64,000 nucleotides of DNA from Streptomyces armeniacus (lineage in GTDB: Bacteria > Actinomycetota > Actinomycetes > Streptomycetales > Streptomycetaceae), in contig NZ_CP031320.1 of NCBI RefSeq assembly GCF_003355155.1, positions 2,342,369 through 2,406,368 of the forward strand, given 5' to 3'. The notes below the pieces were generated by a model that worked only from the letters and a program-made list of their open reading frames with translations, was not told the origin of the DNA and made no database searches. Positions 40,545 to 48,835 of the stretch are shown here, piece after piece. The first letter of the stretch is position 1, and the number at the start of each line of letters is the position of its first letter. The position numbers and the translations under genes were made by a program.

Positions 40545-41927
40545 ATGAGCGCGGTGGAAGTGACGGCTCCGGCAGGCCCGGCAGACCCGGCAGACGCCAC
40601 AAGCAGCACACGCGGCACACGCGGTGCACACGGCACAGGCGTCACAGACACAGGCGGCGGCGCCGCAGACGCGCGCCGCGGCGATCCGTTCCTGTGCCGT
40701 ACGCCGCTCACGGACCAGTACGGCCGCGGTGTGCTCCACGGCGAGCTGGGCATCGGCTCGTTCGAGGCGTATCTCGCCGCCGTCGCCGGTGCGCACGGTG
40801 GTACGCCGCCGCGCGGCAGCAGCCACTTCGACAGCGGGCTCGGCCGCGACCTGCGCCGCTGGTGCCCGCCCCTGCTGGGGCTGCCGGCGCACTGCCCGCC
40901 GGTGCACTACCTCGCGCGCCGCCGCGAGCTGGGCGCGTACGCCGCCACCCGCGCGCTGCTGCGCGGCAGCGGCATCGGCGCCTTCGTGACGGACACCAGC
41001 GCGGCGCCCGCCGGCGTGGCCGGTACGAACGTCATGCCTGTCGGCGCTCCCGCGGGCACGCGCGACGTGCCCATGACCCCCGCCGAACTCGGGCTCGCCG
41101 CCCTGGGCCGCGCCCGGGAGGCGGTGTCGCTGCGCGAGCTCGCCGCGCAGGTCGCCGACACCTCGGGCTCCGTCAACGCGTTCCTCGGCAACGTCGCCGA
41201 GGCCCTGCACACCGCGTCGCACGCGGTGGCGTTCGTCTCGGGCGGCGCCTTCCACGAGGGGTCGGCACCCACCCCGTACGAGGTGCGCCGCGCGGCGGGG
41301 CGCTGGCTGCGGGCACGTGCCGCGCGTACGGCGGACCCGGACCCGGACCGTACGGGGACGGCGCCCACACGCGGCACCCCCGCGCCGTACGGACAGTGCG
41401 CACCGTACGGACCGCACGCGCCTGTCCCCGACGAACCCGCCCTCGTACGGCACCTGTTGTGGGCGGCGCTCACCACCGGCCGCCCCGTGCAGCTGCACTG
41501 CGCGGATCCCGCGCGGCTGCGGCCGTTCCTGTACGCGACCGGCGGGCTCGGGGCGCGGATCGTGCTGCTGCCGCGCGCGCCGCACCACCGTACGGGGGCG
41601 CAACTCGCCGCGGAGTTCCCACACGTGTACGCCGATGCCGGGCCCTGGCCGGAGCAGACGCTGGCGGAGGCGCCGTCCGGGAAGCTGCTGTTCTCCAGCG
41701 ACGCGTGGGCGTTGCCCGAGCTGTACGTGGTCGCCGCGCGGCGCTTCGTGGCGCGCACGGAGCGGCTGCTGGCCCGCTGGACGGAGAGCGGCGCCTGTTC
41801 GCACGCGGAGGCCGTACGCATCGCGCGGCAGCTCGCGCACGGCAACGCCCGCCACGTGTACGGCCTGGAGCCCGCGCCGGGCGGCGAGGCGGCCCGCCCT
41901 TACCCGCTCGAGGCGGCCACCGGCTGA
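40545..41927 (+). CDS. Amidohydrolase-like protein lacking metal ligands
   Basis: The 460-aa protein aligns by eye to actinobacterial amidohydrolases over most of its length: HFDSGLGRDLRRWCPPLLGL, LARRRELGAYAATRALLRGSG, PVQLHCADPARLRPFLYATG, KLLFSSDAWALPELYVVAAR and the C-terminal IARQLAHGNARHVYGL. Yet the metal motif expected as DHHCHG is DQYGRG (residues 57-62), the FKS lysine is AFVSGG, and the LHCYPYHR segment is LLPRAPHHR. Only the late Asp (SSDAW) is kept. It is therefore probably not a metal hydrolase. GGAGG 6 nt before ATG 40545 fixes the start. The first 45 residues are low-complexity. Its 3' end overlaps the convergent ctaA by 28 bp. Confidence 0.8.
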   Translation: MSAVEVTAPAGPADPADATSSTRGTRGAHGTGVTDTGGGAADARRGDPFLCRTPLTDQYGRGVLHGELGIGSFEAYLAAVAGAHGGTPPRGSSHFDSGLGRDLRRWCPPLLGLPAHCPPVHYLARRRELGAYAATRALLRGSGIGAFVTDTSAAPAGVAGTNVMPVGAPAGTRDVPMTPAELGLAALGRAREAVSLRELAAQVADTSGSVNAFLGNVAEALHTASHAVAFVSGGAFHEGSAPTPYEVRRAAGRWLRARAARTADPDPDRTGTAPTRGTPAPYGQCAPYGPHAPVPDEPALVRHLLWAALTTGRPVQLHCADPARLRPFLYATGGLGARIVLLPRAPHHRTGAQLAAEFPHVYADAGPWPEQTLAEAPSGKLLFSSDAWALPELYVVAARRFVARTERLLARWTESGACSHAEAVRIARQLAHGNARHVYGLEPAPGGEAARPYPLEAATG

Positions 41928-42898
41928 GCACCGGCGGTGGCCTGGGCGGGGACGGCCGGAGCCTCCGGCAGCCCCCGTTCGCGCAGCGACAGGATCAGCC
42001 GGAGTACGGCGATCCAGACCAGCGTGGAGCCGAACAGGTGCAGCCCGACGAGGACTTCGGGCAGCTCCGTGAAGTACTGCACGTAACCGATCACACCCTG
42101 CGAGAGCAGCACCAGGAACAGTTCACGCGTACGCGCCCTGGGGCCGACCGGTGCGTCGAACGCGCGCAGTACGAGCCACAGCGCCAGGGTCAGCGCCACC
42201 ACCACCCAGGCGAGTCCCGCGTGCAGCTGCGCCGCCAGCTGCTCGTCGACGGGCATGCGCGGCACATCGCTGCTGTCGCCCGCGTGCGGGCCGGAACCCG
42301 TGACGACGGTGCCCATCGCGACCAGCGCGAAGCCGGCCGCCGTCAGCCCGGCCACCAGCTGCTTCACGGCCTTGCCGACCAGCGGGCGCGGCCGCTCGTC
42401 CCCCTCGCGGGCGCGCAGCCACGTGACGGTGGAGACGCTGAGCAGCGTCATGGCGAGCAGGAAGTGCCCGGCGACGGTGTACGGGTTGAGCTCCGTCAGC
42501 ACGGTGACGCCGCCGATGATGCCGTTCGCCGCGACGAGCCAGAACTGCGCCCAGGCGAGCCTGCTGAGCTCCGTACGCGCGGGCTTCGCGGAGCGCGCGG
42601 CGACGATCGCCCAGCCGACGGCGGCGCACAGGACGTACGTGAGCATGCGGTTGCCGAACTCGATGGCACCGTGAATGCCCATCTCCGCCGTGGCCGTGAG
42701 GCTGTCCTCGCCGCACTTGGGCCAGGTCTCGCAGCCGAGCCCGGAGCCCGTGAGGCGTACGGCGCCGCCGGTCACCACGATGACCACGCTCATCACGACG
42801 GACGACAGCGTGGCGCGCTCCAGCGTGCGCTGGGTCGGCGTCCAGCGGGCGGCGGTGTACGCGATGGGGTTCCGCGCGATTTCGAGGAGGTTCGGCAC
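41900..42898 (-). CDS. ctaA: Heme A synthase (COX15/CtaA family)
   Basis: The 332-aa membrane enzyme oxidises heme O to heme A. It has about 8 transmembrane helices in two four-helix halves. Heme-ligand histidines are in MGIHGAIEFGNRML and YTVAGHFLLAM in the first half and AQLHAGLAW and LVGLHLFGSTLVW in the second. The Cys pair loop is LTGSGLGCETWPKCGE. The start is GTG 42898 with no Shine-Dalgarno but a TAACAT ending 6 nt before it, suggesting a leaderless mRNA. Confidence 0.95.
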   Translation of the reverse strand: MPNLLEIARNPIAYTAARWTPTQRTLERATLSSVVMSVVIVVTGGAVRLTGSGLGCETWPKCGEDSLTATAEMGIHGAIEFGNRMLTYVLCAAVGWAIVAARSAKPARTELSRLAWAQFWLVAANGIIGGVTVLTELNPYTVAGHFLLAMTLLSVSTVTWLRAREGDERPRPLVGKAVKQLVAGLTAAGFALVAMGTVVTGSGPHAGDSSDVPRMPVDEQLAAQLHAGLAWVVVALTLALWLVLRAFDAPVGPRARTRELFLVLLSQGVIGYVQYFTELPEVLVGLHLFGSTLVWIAVLRLILSLRERGLPEAPAVPAQATAGAQPVAASSG

Positions 42899-42904
42899 GA
42901 GGCC

Positions 42905-42941
42905 ATGTTATGACCCCCTTGTGCGCGCCTTCACAAGGGGG
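42905..42941 (-). promoter_or_regulatory. ctaA promoter with a Rex-like operator
   Basis: On the minus strand a -10 TAACAT (42905-42910) ends 6 nt before GTG. Upstream is a perfect 10-bp inverted repeat, CCCCCTTGTG–8 nt–CACAAGGGGG (42914-42941). Its core TTGTGAAGGCGCGCACAA (42919-42936) matches the 18-bp Rex pattern TTGTGAA-N4-TTCACAA except at two bases, and would cover the -35. Confidence 0.5.
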
Positions 42942-42950
42942 GTTGCGCTC

Positions 42951-43088
42951 CCGTACGGCGCCGCGCGGTGCCTCCGTACGGTGCCGCCCCGCACCTCCGT
43001 ACGGGAGCGTGGGGCGCCTCCGTACGGGAGTCAGCGGCGCGTCCCTACGGCTGCGTGCGGCGCCTCCGTACGGGAGCGTGCGTCACTC
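42951..43088. repeat. Six-copy 23-bp tandem array
   Basis: CCGTACGG begins at 42951, 42974, 42997, 43020, 43043 (as CCCTACGG) and 43066, exactly 23 bp apart. The copies share GGAGCGTG...GCGCCT in the spacers. The array fills the gap behind the ctaA promoter and runs into the end of the ABC permease gene (stop at 43083). Confidence 0.9.
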
Positions 43089-43883
43089 CCAGCGGAAGAA
43101 GCGGGCCGCCGCGGCCAGCCCGAGCACCGCCCACACCGCGAGCACCCCCAGCGCGCCCCACGGCATCCCCGCGCCGTTCTGCAGCACGTCGCGCAGCCCG
43201 TCCGAGAGCGCCGAGATCGGCAGCAGCTCCAGCGCGCCCCGTACGGCCCCGGGGAACTTCTCCAACGGCACGATCACCCCGCCGCCGACCAGCAGCAGGA
43301 TGAACACCAGGTTCGCGGCGGCCAGCGTCGCCTCCGCCCGCAGCGTCCCGGCCATCAGCAGGCCGAGTCCGGAGAACGCGGCGGTGCCCGCGACCAGGAG
43401 CAGCAGTACGGCCGCGGGGTTGCCGTGCGGCGACCAGCCGAGCGCGAACGCGACCGCCGTCAGCAGCGCGATCTGCAACAGCTCGATCACCAGCACCGCG
43501 CAGGTCTTGGCGGTCATCAGCGCCCAGCGCGGCAGCGGGGAGGCGGCGAGCCGCTTGAGTACGCCGTAGCGCCGCTCGAAGCCGGTGGAGATGGCCTGCC
43601 CGGTGAAGGCGGTGGAAAGCACGGCCAGCGCCAGGATGCCGGGCGCGAGGAAGTCGACGCGCTGGTCGGCGTCGCCGCCGGGCGGCCCGTCCGGCAGGTC
43701 GACGATGTCGACGCCGCTGAACAGGACCAGCAGGAGCGTGGGGATCACGACGGTCAGCAGCAGCTGCTCGCCGTGCCGCAGCAGCATCCGCGTCTCCAGC
43801 GCGGCCTGCGCCGCGATCATGCGCGGCAGCGGCGCGGCCCCCGGCTCCGGTGTGAACGCGCCGGTACGCGTGCCGGTACTCAT
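43083..43883 (-). CDS. ABC-2 type transporter permease
   Basis: The 266-aa membrane protein has six transmembrane segments of the ABC2_membrane type. TVVIPTLLLVLFSGVDIVD, ALAVLSTAFTGQAISTGFERRYGVLKRLAASPL (the conserved coupling region) and GGGVIVPLEKFPGAVRGALELLPISALSDGLRD are typical of DrrB-like exporter permeases. It partners the ATPase immediately upstream. Its ATG overlaps the stop of an intervening 29-codon frame. The cargo is unknown, drug or lipid by analogy. Confidence 0.92.
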   Translation of the reverse strand: MSTGTRTGAFTPEPGAAPLPRMIAAQAALETRMLLRHGEQLLLTVVIPTLLLVLFSGVDIVDLPDGPPGGDADQRVDFLAPGILALAVLSTAFTGQAISTGFERRYGVLKRLAASPLPRWALMTAKTCAVLVIELLQIALLTAVAFALGWSPHGNPAAVLLLLVAGTAAFSGLGLLMAGTLRAEATLAAANLVFILLLVGGGVIVPLEKFPGAVRGALELLPISALSDGLRDVLQNGAGMPWGALGVLAVWAVLGLAAAARFFRWE

Positions 43884-43972
43884 CAGCGCAGCTCCCTGCC
43901 CGTCAGCTCCAGGCTGCGGTCTCCCGGGGAGCGACCCCCGTACCCCCGATGGTGGTGGCGATGCCGGTTCAT
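43883..43972 (-). other. 29-codon micro-frame made by an 89-bp partial duplication
   Basis: Between ATPase and permease the 31-bp sequence ending the ATPase gene is repeated 89 bp further on with one mismatch (43881-43911 and 43970-44000). This creates a frame whose ATG overlaps the ATPase stop and whose stop overlaps the permease ATG: MNRHRHHHRGYGGRSPGDRS, then LELTGRELR. The tail copies the ATPase C-terminus. It may be translated by coupling, but a product role is doubtful. Confidence 0.55.
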
Positions 43973-44895
43973 CAGCGCAGCTCCCTCCCCGTCAGCTCCA
44001 AGAACACGTCCTCCAGCGTCCGCCGTTCCACCGAGATCCGGTCCGGCAGTACGCCGTTCTGCGCGCACCAGGACGTGACCGTGGCGAGCAGCTGCGGGTC
44101 GACCGTGCCCGTCAGGCGGTACGCGCCGGGGGTGAGCTCGGCGGCCGCCGTGTCGGCCGGGAGCGCCTTGAGCAGGGAGGCCAGGTCGAGCCCGGGGCGG
44201 CCGGCGAAGCGGAGGCTGTTCTCCGCGCCACCGCGGCACAGCTCCTCGGGCGGCCCCTCGGCCATCACGCGTCCCCCGTCCACGATCGCGACGTGGTCGG
44301 ACAGCTCCTCCGCCTCCTCCATGTGATGCGTGCTGAGCACGACGGTCACGCCGTCCGTACGCAGCTCCCGTACGAGGTCCCAGGCGGCGTGCCGGGCCTG
44401 AGGGTCGAGGCCGGCGGTCGGCTCGTCGAGGAAGACCAGTTCGGGGCGGCCGACGACGGCCATCGCCAGCGCGAGCCGCTGCTGCTGGCCGCCGGACAGC
44501 CGCCGGTAGGGCGTACGGCCGCAGCCGCCCAGCCCGAGCCGTTCGGTCAGCGTGGCGACGTCGAGGGGGTGCGCGTGCAGGGCGGCCATGTGGCGGAGCA
44601 TCTCGTCGGCGCGTACGCCGGGGTAGACGCCGCCGTTCTGCAGCATCACCCCGACGCGCGGGCGGAGCCGGGCGGTGTCGGCGTACGGGTCCAGGCCGAG
44701 CACCCGTACGCTGCCCGCGTCGGGGCGGCGGAAGCCCTCGCAGGTCTCGATGGTGGTGGTCTTGCCCGCGCCGTTCGGCCCCAGGACGGCGGTGACGGAG
44801 CCGGTGGCGACGGTGAGGTCGAGCCCGTTCACCGCGGCCTTGCTGCCGTACCGCTTCAACAGTCCCGCGATCTCGACAGCCGGTGCACAGTGCAT
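43972..44895 (-). CDS. ABC transporter ATP-binding protein (DrrA-like)
   Basis: The 307-aa ATPase has Walker A GPNGAGKTTT (~39-48), Q-loop VGVMLQNGGVYP, signature LSGGQQQRLALAMAV, Walker B LVFLDEPTAGLDP and switch His in STHHMEEAEELS. A ~90-residue C-terminal extension ending EDVFLELTGRELR is typical of DrrA-like exporters. A -10-like TAGACT (44902-44907) ends 6 nt before the ATG and no Shine-Dalgarno is present, so it is probably leaderless. Divergent from sufR. Confidence 0.94.
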   Translation of the reverse strand: MHCAPAVEIAGLLKRYGSKAAVNGLDLTVATGSVTAVLGPNGAGKTTTIETCEGFRRPDAGSVRVLGLDPYADTARLRPRVGVMLQNGGVYPGVRADEMLRHMAALHAHPLDVATLTERLGLGGCGRTPYRRLSGGQQQRLALAMAVVGRPELVFLDEPTAGLDPQARHAAWDLVRELRTDGVTVVLSTHHMEEAEELSDHVAIVDGGRVMAEGPPEELCRGGAENSLRFAGRPGLDLASLLKALPADTAAAELTPGAYRLTGTVDPQLLATVTSWCAQNGVLPDRISVERRTLEDVFLELTGRELR

Positions 44896-44901
44896 ACGGG
44901 G

Positions 44902-44907
44902 AGTCTA
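44902..44907 (-). promoter_or_regulatory. -10 element of the ABC operon (leaderless)
   Basis: TAGACT on the minus strand, 6 nt from the ATG at 44895. There is no clear -35. Confidence 0.45.
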
Positions 44908-45006
44908 AGGAGCGCGGGGGAGTGGCCGGTTCGCGGGGGTTCGCGGCCGGGCCGGGTAAGGCTCGCCTAACGTGACGTACTCCATTCGGGCAGGTCAGGG
45001 CGTGGC

Positions 45007-45043
45007 TTGCCGCACTACCGCGAATTACGCAACAATAGCGTTG
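45007..45043 (+). promoter_or_regulatory. sufR promoter and SufR-type operator
   Basis: -35 TTGCCG (45007-45012), 18-bp spacer, -10 AACAAT (45031-45036), then 6 nt to GTG 45043. Overlapping the -10 and start is CAAC-AATAGC-GTTG (45030-45043), exactly the CAAC-N6-GTTG pattern described for cyanobacterial SufR operators. Confidence 0.7.
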
Positions 45044-46011
45044 TGAAAAACGTTGGAGACGCTCACGAGACGCGCACGGCGGTCGGCACGGCCGCCGGCG
45101 GCTCGAACGTGCCCGGCGCACGGCCGTCCGCCGCGGGGAGCGCGACGCCGGACGAGCAGCACGGCACCCGGAACAGGGTCGCCCGTTCCATTCTCGACCA
45201 CGGCCCCTCCACCGCCGCCGAGCTGGCCCTGCGCCTGGAGCTGACCCAGGCGGCGGTCCGCCGCCACCTGGACACCCTCGTCAGCGAGGGCGTCGTGGAG
45301 GCACGCGCCAAGCGGGTCTACGGCTCGCGCGGGCGCGGCCGCCCGGCGAAGGTCTTCGCGCTCACCGACTGCGGCCGGGACGCGTTCGACCAGGCATACG
45401 ACCAGCTCGCGGCCGACGCCATGCGCTGGATCGCCCGTACGGCGGGCGGCGGCGCGGCGGGTGACGCCGCGGTCGCCGAGTTCGCGCGTGCCCGGGTCGA
45501 GGCCCAGGCGGAGCGGTACTGGCAGGCGCTCGACCAAGTGCCGCCCGAGGAGCGTACGAAGGCCCTGGCGGAGGCTCTGACCGAGGACGGGTACGCTGCC
45601 ACCGCGCGCAGCGCACCCGCGTCCGCCGAGGGCGCCGCCGAGCGCGGCTCGGGGGGAGAGCAGCTCTGCCAGCACCATTGCCCGGTGGCGCACACGGCCG
45701 AGCAGTTCCCGCAGCTGTGCGAGGCGGAGACCGAGGTCTTCTCCCGCCTGCTCGGCACCCACGTGCAGCGGCTGGCGACCATCGCACACGGCGACGGAGT
45801 GTGCACCACCTTCGTGCCCCAGACCCGTACCGACGGCCAGGCCGGCGGCGGTTCCACGGCCGGCGGCACCAAGACCGCCGGTCGGAAGGCCGGCGGGACC
45901 GCCCGAAGTACGAGCAGCACCCGAAGTACCAGCACGGCCGGCGGCAGCGCCGGCACCAGCACGACCAGCAACGCCACCACAGCGAAATCAGCCGGGAGGA
46001 ACCCCGCATGA
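45043..46011 (+). CDS. sufR: Fe-S sensing transcriptional regulator SufR
   Basis: The 322-aa regulator has an ArsR/DeoR-like winged helix (residues 44-95: [35 protein letters not shown]) and candidate cluster ligands C209, C213, C226 and C254 in [22 protein letters not shown] and [10 protein letters not shown]. SufR with a cluster represses the suf operon; loss of the cluster derepresses it. From residue ~265 the tail is low-complexity Thr/Ser/Gly ([20 protein letters not shown]). I start at GTG 45043, since the mRNA looks leaderless. Its stop overlaps the sufB ATG (ATGA). Confidence 0.93.
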   Translation: MKNVGDAHETRTAVGTAAGGSNVPGARPSAAGSATPDEQHGTRNRVARSILDHGPSTAAELALRLELTQAAVRRHLDTLVSEGVVEARAKRVYGSRGRGRPAKVFALTDCGRDAFDQAYDQLAADAMRWIARTAGGGAAGDAAVAEFARARVEAQAERYWQALDQVPPEERTKALAEALTEDGYAATARSAPASAEGAAERGSGGEQLCQHHCPVAHTAEQFPQLCEAETEVFSRLLGTHVQRLATIAHGDGVCTTFVPQTRTDGQAGGGSTAGGTKTAGRKAGGTARSTSSTRSTSTAGGSAGTSTTSNATTAKSAGRNPA

Positions 46012-47429
46012 CGCTCCCCACGGAGACTGCCCACCCCGAACTGGAAGGGCTGGGCAACTACGAGTACGGCTGGGCCGACTCGGACGCGGCCGGAGCCGCG
46101 GCGAAGCGCGGCCTCTCCGAGGACGTCGTCCGCGACATCTCCGGCAAGAAGAACGAGCCGGAGTGGATGCTGAAGCTCCGCCTGAAGGGCCACAAGCTCT
46201 TCAGGAAGAAGCCGATGCCCAACTGGGGTTCCGACCTGAGCGGGATCGACTTCGACAACATCAAGTACTTCGTGCGGTCCACGGAGAAGCAGGCCCAGAC
46301 CTGGGAGGACCTGCCCGAGGACATCAAGAACACCTACGACAAGCTCGGCATCCCGGAGGCGGAGAAGCAGCGCCTGGTCGCCGGTGTCGCCGCGCAGTAC
46401 GAGTCGGAGGTCGTCTACCACCAGATCCGCGAGGACCTGGAGCAGCAGGGCGTCCTGTTCCTGGACACCGACACGGCGCTGCGCGAGCACCCGGAGATCT
46501 TCCAGGAGCACTTCGGCACGGTCATCCCGGCCGGTGACAACAAGTTCGCCGCGCTGAACACGGCCGTGTGGTCCGGAGGCTCGTTCATCTACGTGCCGCC
46601 GGGTGTGCACGTCGACATCCCGCTGCAGGCCTACTTCCGGATCAACACCGAGAACATGGGCCAGTTCGAGCGGACCCTGATCATCGTCGACGAGAACGCC
46701 TACGTGCACTACGTCGAGGGCTGCACCGCGCCGATCTACAACTCGGACTCGCTGCACTCCGCCGTCGTCGAGATCATCGTCAAGAAGGGCGGCCGCTGCC
46801 GCTACACGACGATCCAGAACTGGTCGAACAACGTCTACAACCTGGTCACCAAGCGCGCCGTGGCGTACGAGGGCGCGACCATGGAGTGGGTCGACGGAAA
46901 CCTCGGCTCCAAGGTCACCATGAAGTACCCGGCCGTCTACCTGATGGGCGAGCACGCCAAGGGCGAGACGCTGTCCGTCGCCTTCGCGGGCGAGGGCCAG
47001 CACCAGGACGCGGGCGCGAAGATGGTGCACATGGCGCCGCGTACGTCCTCCAACATCGTCTCCAAGTCGGTGGCGCGCGGCGGCGGCCGTACGTCGTACC
47101 GCGGTCTGATCGAGATCGCCGAGGGCGCCGAGGGCTCCAAGTCCAACGTGCTGTGCGACGCGCTCCTGGTCGACACCATCTCGCGGTCCGACACGTACCC
47201 GTACGTGGACGTACGCGAGGACGACGTGACGATGGGCCACGAGGCGACCGTCTCCAAGGTCAGCGACGACCAGCTGTTCTACCTGATGAGCCGCGGGCTG
47301 TCGGAGGACGAGGCGATGGCGATGATCGTCCGCGGCTTCGTCGAGCCGATCGCCAAGGAGCTGCCGATGGAGTACGCGCTGGAGCTCAACCGGCTGATCG
47401 AGCTGCAGATGGAAGGCGCCGTCGGCTGA
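46008..47429 (+). CDS. sufB: Fe-S cluster assembly scaffold subunit SufB
   Basis: The 473-aa scaffold forms SufBC2D, on which clusters are assembled from SufS/SufU-derived sulfur. It starts [20 protein letters not shown] with GGGAGGA 6 nt upstream. Diagnostic segments are [60 protein letters not shown] (conserved Cys) and [19 protein letters not shown]. No intein is inserted, unlike in mycobacteria. A 227-bp structured spacer follows before sufD. Confidence 0.97.
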   Translation: MTLPTETAHPELEGLGNYEYGWADSDAAGAAAKRGLSEDVVRDISGKKNEPEWMLKLRLKGHKLFRKKPMPNWGSDLSGIDFDNIKYFVRSTEKQAQTWEDLPEDIKNTYDKLGIPEAEKQRLVAGVAAQYESEVVYHQIREDLEQQGVLFLDTDTALREHPEIFQEHFGTVIPAGDNKFAALNTAVWSGGSFIYVPPGVHVDIPLQAYFRINTENMGQFERTLIIVDENAYVHYVEGCTAPIYNSDSLHSAVVEIIVKKGGRCRYTTIQNWSNNVYNLVTKRAVAYEGATMEWVDGNLGSKVTMKYPAVYLMGEHAKGETLSVAFAGEGQHQDAGAKMVHMAPRTSSNIVSKSVARGGGRTSYRGLIEIAEGAEGSKSNVLCDALLVDTISRSDTYPYVDVREDDVTMGHEATVSKVSDDQLFYLMSRGLSEDEAMAMIVRGFVEPIAKELPMEYALELNRLIELQMEGAVG

Positions 47430-47656
47430 CCGGCCGGCTGCTGACAGGGTCACCAGGCCCAGCCCGCACCTAAGCCCCCTACCAACCGCAATTGGGTGAG
47501 TGAGCCAAAGGGCGCGCCGGTGTCGAAGTGATGCGACCAAGCGAGCGAGAAACGAGCGCGCGCATGGGGTCTCCCCGCCGAAGGCAGGGGAAGTCGAAGA
47601 GCGTCGACACCGGGTACGAGCGCCCGGAGGCGAACGAACACTAGAAACAGAGAGAC
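47430..47656 (+). other. Structured spacer inside the suf operon (sufB–sufD)
   Basis: This spacer is unusually long for a tight operon and has no gene. CCGGTGTCGA (47517-47526) pairs perfectly with TCGACACCGG (47604-47613), enclosing a hairpin CCCCGCC-GAA-GGCAGGGG (47573-47590) and GCGAGCGAGAAACGAGCG. The GCC-GAA-GGC loop resembles hairpins repeated in Streptomyces intergenic regions. It may tune sufD-to-sufT expression or be a REP-like insertion. Confidence 0.6.
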
Positions 47657-48835
47657 ATGGCTGAGGCTCAGAACATCCCGGTCGGTTCGAATACCACCGG
47701 ATCGATCGCGGTGGCTGCCGAGTCCACCGTCGCCACGAGGATGAGCGCGGCGCCGTCCTTCGACGTGGCCGACTTCCCCGTGCCGCACGGCCGCGAGGAG
47801 GAGTGGCGCTTCACTCCGCTCGAGCGGCTGAGGGGCCTGCACGACGGTACGGCGGAGGCGTCCGGCTCGCTCAAGGCGGAGGTCACGGCGCCGGACGTGG
47901 TGGCCGTCGAGACCGTCGCCCGCGACGACGCGCGCGTCGGCCGGGCGGGCAAGCCGGTGGACCGGGTCGCGGCGCAGGCGTTCAGCTCGTTCGAGAAGGC
48001 GACGGTCGTCACGGTGCCGAAGGAGGCCGTGCTGACCGAGCCGGTGCGGGTGAACCTGCACGGCGAGGGCGGCGTGAGCTACGGACACACCGTGTTCGAG
48101 CTCGGCGCCTTCGCCGAGGCGGTCATCGTCATCGACCACACCGGGGACAACGTCCGCTCCGCCAACGTCGAGTACGTGCTCGGCGACGGCGCCAAGCTGA
48201 CCGTCGTGTCCGTGCAGGACTGGGACGACACCGCCGTCCACTGCTCCCAGCACAACGCGCTGGTCGGCCGGGACGCGCGGTTCAAGTCGGTCGTCATCAC
48301 CTTCGGCGGCGACGTGGTGCGGCTCCACCCGCGGGTCAACTACGCGGGTCCGGGCGGCGAGGCCGAGCTGTACGGGCTGTACTTCACCGACAGCGGCCAG
48401 CACCAGGAGCACCGGCTGTTCGTCGACCACGACAGCCCCAACTGCCGCAGTAACGTCGCGTACAAGGGCGCGCTCCAGGGCGACGACGCGCACGCGGTGT
48501 GGATCGGCGACGTGCTGATCCGCAAGGCGGCCGAGGGCACCGACACGTACGAGCTGAACCGCAACCTCGTGCTCACCGACGGCGCGCGCGTCGACTCGGT
48601 GCCCAACCTCGAGATCGAGACCGGTGAGATCGTCGGCGCCGGCCACGCCTCCGCCACCGGCCGCTTCGACGACGAGCAGCTGTTCTATCTGATGGCACGC
48701 GGCATCACGGAGCGGGAGGCCCGCCGGCTGGTCGTGCGGGGCTTCTTCGCCGAGCTCGTGCAGCAGATCGGGCTGCCGGACGTGGAGGAGCGCCTGCTGG
48801 CGAAGATCGAGACCGAACTGGAAGCCACGGTATGA
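47657..48835 (+). CDS. sufD: Fe-S cluster assembly protein SufD
   Basis: The 392-aa paralogue of SufB in the SufBC2D scaffold has an N-terminal region EEEWRFTPLERLRGLHDG, a beta-helix core (ELYGLYFTDSGQHQEHRLFVDHDSPNCRSNVAYKG) and a C-terminal SATGRFDDEQLFYLMARGITEREARRLVVRGFF, all typical. The ATG follows AGAAACAGAGAGAC. It overlaps the ferredoxin gene by 4 bases. Confidence 0.96.
   Translation: MAEAQNIPVGSNTTGSIAVAAESTVATRMSAAPSFDVADFPVPHGREEEWRFTPLERLRGLHDGTAEASGSLKAEVTAPDVVAVETVARDDARVGRAGKPVDRVAAQAFSSFEKATVVTVPKEAVLTEPVRVNLHGEGGVSYGHTVFELGAFAEAVIVIDHTGDNVRSANVEYVLGDGAKLTVVSVQDWDDTAVHCSQHNALVGRDARFKSVVITFGGDVVRLHPRVNYAGPGGEAELYGLYFTDSGQHQEHRLFVDHDSPNCRSNVAYKGALQGDDAHAVWIGDVLIRKAAEGTDTYELNRNLVLTDGARVDSVPNLEIETGEIVGAGHASATGRFDDEQLFYLMARGITEREARRLVVRGFFAELVQQIGLPDVEERLLAKIETELEATV

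Noticed and set aside
40484..42941. Common regulator for ctaA and the amidohydrolase-like gene based on shared CCTTGT/ACAAGG half-sites
   Set aside because: Half-site spacing differs by 8 bp (10 versus 18), not a helical turn, so the similarity is probably chance.
42951..43088. CRISPR array at the 23-bp repeats
   Set aside because: Repeats are contiguous with no unique 30-40 bp spacers, and no cas gene is present.
46008..47429. Intein in SufB
   Set aside because: The length (473 aa) and continuous motifs leave no room for one.
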